Source: Bacteroidota bacterium (lineage in GTDB: Bacteria; Bacteroidota; Bacteroidia; Chitinophagales; Chitinophagaceae). From it: 10,024 nucleotides of DNA. The notes beneath the pieces were generated by a model. The model saw only the letters and a list, made by a program, of their open reading frames with translations. It was not told where the DNA came from and made no database searches. The stretch is from the NCBI GenBank assembly GCA_028877005.1, contig JAGWPI010000223.1, forward strand, positions 1 through 10,024, in the 5' to 3' direction. Positions within the stretch are counted from its first letter, which is position 1; each line of letters opens with the position of its first letter. The translations under genes and the position numbers were made by a program. Positions 6,304-10,024 of this stretch are shown one piece after another.

Positions 6304-7710
6304 TTAATGCTTTGACTTTGTTGCAAGTGCAAGATAATACAAAGGAATACCCAATAGTGCAAAAATTAATCCGTACAAGGTATATTCCGGTTTATACATA
6401 ATTAATAAGGTACAAAAACTTACACCCAATATAATATATAAAGCAGGTAATATTGGGTATCCAAAAGCACGGTAAGGCCTTTCTGCAGCAGGCATTTTTT
6501 TGCGTAAGATAAAAATACCAATAATGGTTAGAACATAAAAAATAACTACTACAAATGAAACCATATCTAATAAATCGCCATATTTTCCACTTAAACAAAG
6601 TAAAGCAGCCATTGCACATTGAATCCACAATGCAAATTCGGGCACTGCTCTCTTATTTAATTGTGCCGTTTTTTTAAAAAATAAACCATCATTTGCCATG
6701 GTATAATATACCCTTGCGCCCGCTAATATTAATCCGTTATTACAACCAAATGTTGAAATCATAATCATTACTGCAATAATGATGGTTCCAATATTACCAA
6801 AAATAACATGTGAAGCCGCTACTGCAACTCTATCATTTGCGGCAGAAGCAATTGATTGAATGGGTAATAAACCGGTATACACTAAATTGGTAGATATATA
6901 TACAATGCTAACCAATAATGTACCAAAGAAAAGACTTAGGCCAATATTACGTTTTGGATTTTTAATTTCACCGGCAATAAAAGTAACATTATTCCATGCA
7001 TCACTACTAAATATGGAGCCTACCATAGCTGCGGCAATGGCACCCATAGCTGCAGCTATACCATAAGATTGAAATGTGCCATCTTTATTAAGATGCTGCA
7101 GGTGCCAAGCATTTTCTGACCAGTTTTTATGCCAAACTTCTGGTTGAAATGCTATCCATCCAAAAATAATTAACCCAAACAAACTCAATAATTTGGTTAA
7201 GGTAAATGTTGTTTGAATAAGTTTGCCACTTTTAATGCCCTTGGTATTAATATAGGTGAGCAAAATGATAATGGCAATAGCTAATATTTGTGCAGGTGAA
7301 ATATGCAATGCACCTACACTAAATAATACAATATCGTCACCAACTTGTGGAATAAGATAAGCAGTAAATTTAGCAAATGCTACCCCTACTGCTGCAATAG
7401 TACCGGTTTGAATAATGGCAAAAAAACTCCATCCGTACAAAAAACCTACTAAGGGATTGTAGGCTTCTTTTAAATAAACATATTGACCTCCCGCCTTTGG
7501 AAACATTCCGCTCAATTCGCCATAACTAACTGCTGCAATTAAAGTCATTATTCCGGTTAACAACCAAACTAAAATTAACCAACCTGCCGAACCTACATTT
7601 CTTGTAATATCTGCACTAACTATAAAAATACCAGATCCAATCATACTTCCTGCTACAATCATTGTAGCATCTAACAAGCCTAATGTTGGTTTAAAGGATG
7701 TTTTATCCAT
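6304..7710 (-). CDS. APC-superfamily amino-acid permease
   Basis: This is an inner-membrane amino-acid transporter or exchanger of 468 aa with about 12 predicted helices, the standard APC layout. TM1 carries the family motif GSMIGSGIF (21-29), whose Gly-Ser-Gly-Ile unwinds to bind the substrate carboxyl and amino groups. Other hydrophobic segments lie near 42-64, 88-118, 128-153, 168-188, 217-235, 257-280, 303-330, 358-375, 382-402, 418-438 and 445-464. MFPKAGGQYVYLKEAY (69-84), after TM2, is the conserved loop typical of LAT/SteT-like members. The closest relatives by eye are the serine/threonine-exchanger and LAT-like branch; the exact substrate is not readable. The start at 7710 fits the usual short N-terminus before TM1. 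It has no Shine-Dalgarno, and a hairpin with a U-tract ends directly at the ATG. It leads into hldA after 3 nt. Confidence 0.93.
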   Translation of the reverse strand: MDKTSFKPTLGLLDATMIVAGSMIGSGIFIVSADITRNVGSAGWLILVWLLTGIMTLIAAVSYGELSGMFPKAGGQYVYLKEAYNPLVGFLYGWSFFAIIQTGTIAAVGVAFAKFTAYLIPQVGDDIVLFSVGALHISPAQILAIAIIILLTYINTKGIKSGKLIQTTFTLTKLLSLFGLIIFGWIAFQPEVWHKNWSENAWHLQHLNKDGTFQSYGIAAAMGAIAAAMVGSIFSSDAWNNVTFIAGEIKNPKRNIGLSLFFGTLLVSIVYISTNLVYTGLLPIQSIASAANDRVAVAASHVIFGNIGTIIIAVMIMISTFGCNNGLILAGARVYYTMANDGLFFKKTAQLNKRAVPEFALWIQCAMAALLCLSGKYGDLLDMVSFVVVIFYVLTIIGIFILRKKMPAAERPYRAFGYPILPALYIILGVSFCTLLIMYKPEYTLYGLIFALLGIPLYYLALATKSKH

Positions 7711-7740
7711 AAAAAAGCCCCTTTATTGTATTGGGGACTT
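7711..7740 (-). terminator. Intrinsic terminator after ompH-like gene, abutting the permease start codon
   Basis: On the minus strand AAGTCCCC (7740-7733) pairs with GGGGCTT (7721-7715), with one bulged T, around an 11-nt loop. The 3' arm runs into a T-tract ending at 7711. The very next base is the A of the permease ATG at 7710. As a terminator it would end the ompH transcript; on a transcript entering the permease it would act as an attenuator or mask the start region. Confidence 0.7.
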
Positions 7741-7765
7741 GAAGATAATGAAATGATGAATAAAA

Positions 7766-8356
7766 TTATTTTTTCTGCCGATATTGTTCATTCAAGCCTT
7801 TAACAATATCTGCTGTAATATTATAAGCAGTATCTTTATAATACATCATATCAGGCACATTTGAAAAAATATAAGCATAACCCTTTGTTTGATTGTATTC
7901 TTTTAAATAATCTTCAATATGTTTTTTCACATCCTGTAATTTTTTAAAGCTTTCATCTTGCATTTCTTGCTCCATCATTTGTCGCTTATTTTTTAGATTT
8001 TTATCTAAATCCATGATTTCTTGTTGACGACTTGCTATTTCTGCCTGACTGAGAGAATTTCCATTTTTCTGTAAGTCTTGATATTTGTTGCGCAATGAAT
8101 TTTCTAATCCTGATAACTCTTTGCCCATCTCCTGATCTTTTGTCATTAAAGCGCTTCTTACTTCTTTTAGTAAAACATACTGATTTTGTAATGAATCCAT
8201 TTCAAAATAGGCAATTTTAAAACCATTTACCGGTATAGAATTGTGGGAGTTTACTGTAGTAGGTAATTGGTGGCTTTTAGCACTAAATTGTACATAAAAC
8301 AAATAAGCAACGGCAATAAGTAAAATGGCATTAACAATAAGTAAAATATTCTTCAT
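7766..8356 (-). CDS. OmpH/Skp-family periplasmic chaperone, membrane-anchored
   Basis: Skp-like proteins hold unfolded outer-membrane proteins in the periplasm. The 196-aa chain starts with a hydrophobic segment (about 3-22, MKNILLIVNAILLIAVAYLF) that has no evident cleavage site, so it probably stays as an inner-membrane anchor with the rest in the periplasm. A linker of about 20 residues follows. Then comes KIAYFEMDSLQNQY (47-60), the first strand of the Skp body, a long Lys/Glu/Gln-rich coiled coil (about 62-155) forming the tentacle, and the closing strand and helix YAYIFSNVPDMMYYKDTAYNITADIVKGLN (160-189 region), with the family's typical Asp-Ile-Thr spacing. It lies downstream of rpoC but separated by a terminator, and is followed by its own terminator, so it looks monocistronic. 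I could not find a convincing promoter in the AT-rich 8357-8526 stretch. Confidence 0.88.
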   Translation of the reverse strand: MKNILLIVNAILLIAVAYLFYVQFSAKSHQLPTTVNSHNSIPVNGFKIAYFEMDSLQNQYVLLKEVRSALMTKDQEMGKELSGLENSLRNKYQDLQKNGNSLSQAEIASRQQEIMDLDKNLKNKRQMMEQEMQDESFKKLQDVKKHIEDYLKEYNQTKGYAYIFSNVPDMMYYKDTAYNITADIVKGLNEQYRQKK

Positions 8357-8391
8357 ATAACATTTTGAATTGAATTGATTTTTTAAGGAAG

Positions 8392-8416
8392 TAACTTATA
8401 TATTAAAAATAAGTTA
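8392..8416. repeat. 8-bp inverted repeat upstream of the OmpH-like gene
   Basis: TAACTTAT (8392-8399) and ATAAGTTA (8409-8416) are perfect inverted arms with a 9-nt spacer, lying 36 nt before the start codon of the OmpH-like gene. It could be an operator or a leader hairpin. The surroundings are extremely AT-rich, so chance is a serious alternative. No gene is visible in 8357-8619 as a whole. Confidence 0.3.
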
Positions 8417-8526
8417 TTCTATTTTTTTAGTAAACATTCCTATACTAAAATTAAAACGAATATACAGGCAAATCAATCATTTAAAAAATTAGGCTTTATT
8501 TTTAAAAATTAATTAGGAAATTTTCA

Positions 8527-8571
8527 TAAAAAAAGCCTGTAATACTAAAAGTAATTAGCATATTACAGGCT
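8527..8571 (-). terminator. Intrinsic terminator of the rpoC transcript
   Basis: On the minus strand AGCCTGTAATA (8571-8561) and TATTACAGGCT (8544-8534) form a perfect 11-bp stem around a 16-nt loop, followed by a seven-T tract (8533-8527). It lies 49 nt after the rpoC stop codon and should end the long rpoBC transcript, separating it from the OmpH-like gene. Confidence 0.9.
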
Positions 8572-8619
8572 GTAATTAATTAAACTGTATAAAGAAGGTT
8601 AATCTTACACTTTTTCCAA

Positions 8620-10024
8620 CTATTCATCCTCATCAAAATTCATAGCTTCCCTTGTTGTAGTTAATACATCAAAATCTTCTTTGCTACCAACAATAAGATG
8701 TTCAAACTCACGTTGACCGGTACCAGCAGGTATTAAATGTCCGGTAATAACGTTTTCTTTCAATCCTATCATTAAATCAGTTTTACCTTGTATAGCAGCC
8801 TGACTTAATACTTTGGTTGTTTCTTGGAAAGAAGCTGCAGAAATCCAACTCTTTACACCTAATGATGCTTTTGTTATACCTAACAATACAGGAGTAGCTG
8901 TGGCAGGTTTAGCATCACGAACCTCTACTAATTTTTTATCTGCACGACGTAAAATAGAATTCTCTTCTCTTAACTCACGTAATGTTACAATTTGTCCGGC
9001 TCTTAATTTGGTGCTTTCTCCTGGGTCGGTTACAACTTTTTTATCGAAGATTCGATCATTTTCTTCTATAAACTCAAACCTGTCTTCTAAATCTTCTTCC
9101 AAAAACTTTGTATCACCGGCGTCAACAATTTCTACTTTCTTCATCATTTGCCGAACAATTACCTCAATATGCTTATCATTAATATCCACACCTTGTAAAC
9201 GGTAAACCTCCTGAATTTCATTAACAATATATTCTTGTACTGCAAATGGACCTTTAATAGTTAAAATATCATAAGGAGCAATTTGTCCGTCTGAGAGTGG
9301 AGCACCTGCTTTTACAAAGTCACCATCTTGTACTAAAATTTGACGGGTTAATGGCACCAAGTATTTTTTTACAATGCCATCTTTAGCTTCTACAATAATT
9401 TCACGGTTACCACGCTTTACATTACCAAAAGCTACCACCCCATCAATTTCACAAACGATGGCGGGATTACCAGGATTTCTAGCTTCAAATAATTCTGTTA
9501 CCCTTGGTAAACCACCGGTAATATCTCTTAATTTGCCTAATACACGTGGTATTTTAACCAATACCTGACCTGCTTTTACTTCTTCACCTTCTTCTATTGA
9601 AATGTGACTACCAACAGGTAAGTTATATTGACGTATATCTTTACCTTCAACTATAATGGTAGGAATTTTGGTTTTATCTTTCGATTCAATTACTACTTTT
9701 TCACGGTGACCGGTTTGCTCGTCAGCTTCATCACGATATGTATATCCATCAATGATATTTTCGAATTTAATAACCCCATTTTGTTCAGCTACAATTACAT
9801 TATTGAATGGATCCCAAGTACAAATCACCTCGCCTTTTTTTACTTGTTGACCATCTTTTACCATTAAGGTAGATCCGTAAGGTATATTATTGGTAATTAG
9901 TAAGCGATCATTTTTTTCATCCATTAAACGCAGTTCACCTGTACGACCAATAACTATATTTACTTTATTACCTTCATTATTTAGAGTGCTTACTGTTCTT
10001 AAACCATCAAAACGTACCGTACCA
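8620..10024 (-). CDS. rpoC: DNA-directed RNA polymerase subunit beta', C-terminal third (5' partial)
   Basis: This is the catalytic beta' subunit of RNA polymerase. The frame stays open to the window edge; an in-frame Met codon at 9924 is internal, since the residues before it (from [10 protein letters not shown] through GRTGELRL) continue the protein. About 467 residues are visible of roughly 1,430 usual in Bacteroidota. The first part (edge to about 9560), with repeated short beta segments such as [16 protein letters not shown] and [16 protein letters not shown], matches the sandwich-barrel hybrid insertion placed within the trigger loop. [18 protein letters not shown] (about 9530-9475) is the returning trigger-loop helix. 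Then follow [32 protein letters not shown], and the C-terminal block [15 protein letters not shown] with [17 protein letters not shown]. It ends with an acidic tail, NFDEDE. A terminator follows; rpoB is expected upstream, beyond the window. Confidence 0.98.
   Translation of the reverse strand, partial: GTVRFDGLRTVSTLNNEGNKVNIVIGRTGELRLMDEKNDRLLITNNIPYGSTLMVKDGQQVKKGEVICTWDPFNNVIVAEQNGVIKFENIIDGYTYRDEADEQTGHREKVVIESKDKTKIPTIIVEGKDIRQYNLPVGSHISIEEGEEVKAGQVLVKIPRVLGKLRDITGGLPRVTELFEARNPGNPAIVCEIDGVVAFGNVKRGNREIIVEAKDGIVKKYLVPLTRQILVQDGDFVKAGAPLSDGQIAPYDILTIKGPFAVQEYIVNEIQEVYRLQGVDINDKHIEVIVRQMMKKVEIVDAGDTKFLEEDLEDRFEFIEENDRIFDKKVVTDPGESTKLRAGQIVTLRELREENSILRRADKKLVEVRDAKPATATPVLLGITKASLGVKSWISAASFQETTKVLSQAAIQGKTDLMIGLKENVITGHLIPAGTGQREFEHLIVGSKEDFDVLTTTREAMNFDEDE

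Noticed and set aside
8813..9205. 130-codon plus-strand frame opposite rpoC
   Set aside because: It is antisense to a strongly conserved rpoC segment, has serine-rich low-information sequence and no family motif; antisense shadows of this length are expected here.
1..10024. CRISPR array, retron, toxin-antitoxin or other defence system
   Set aside because: I found no spaced direct repeats, reverse transcriptase, nuclease or small toxin-antitoxin pair on either strand; every gene-length frame is accounted for by housekeeping or envelope genes.

Overview
This AT-rich window reads as a chromosomal segment of a Bacteroidota bacterium, most likely in or near the Chitinophagaceae. That assignment is inference from three things: protein style (a membrane-anchored OmpH/Skp, a stand-alone heptose-7-phosphate kinase, Bacteroidota-like RpoC and IspD), start codons mostly without Shine-Dalgarno sequences, and several intergenic matches to the Bacteroidota promoter (TTTG, about 20-23 nt, TAnnTTTG). 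No phage, transposon, CRISPR or plasmid signature is visible.

Layout, plus strand (1-3527). The window opens inside an acetyl-CoA hydrolase/4-hydroxybutyrate CoA-transferase family gene (C-terminal half only). Next comes a tRNA-Leu(CAA) with its own probable promoter and a palindromic terminator. A three-gene cell-surface unit follows: a Gfo/Idh/MocA sugar-nucleotide-type oxidoreductase, an undecaprenyl-phosphate sugar-1-phosphate transferase of the PglC/WcaJ class, and a FemAB/GNAT-like acyl- or aminoacyl-transferase. These genes are 9-13 nt apart and are probably one operon for making or decorating a surface glycan.

Layout, minus strand (3516-10024, read right to left). The 3' third of rpoC comes first, ending in a strong intrinsic terminator. 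Then come an anchored OmpH/Skp periplasmic chaperone, a second terminator lying directly against the start codon of an APC-type amino-acid permease, and hldA (heptose-7-phosphate kinase) 3 nt after the permease. A plant-type isoaspartyl peptidase/L-asparaginase follows, and finally ispD (isoprenoid MEP pathway), which has a very good promoter match in front of it. The two gene sets converge and their stop codons overlap by 12 bp.

Much of the content concerns the cell envelope: HldA supplies heptose for LPS core, the surface trio would start and modify a glycan, IspD feeds isoprenoids (including the undecaprenyl carrier the sugar transferase needs), and OmpH/Skp chaperones outer-membrane proteins. 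Most genes are ordinary housekeeping or envelope genes. I do not see convincing evidence of a wholly new system. The most interesting points are the hairpin abutting the permease start codon, the minimal surface-glycan trio, and an inverted repeat at the predicted transcription start of that trio.
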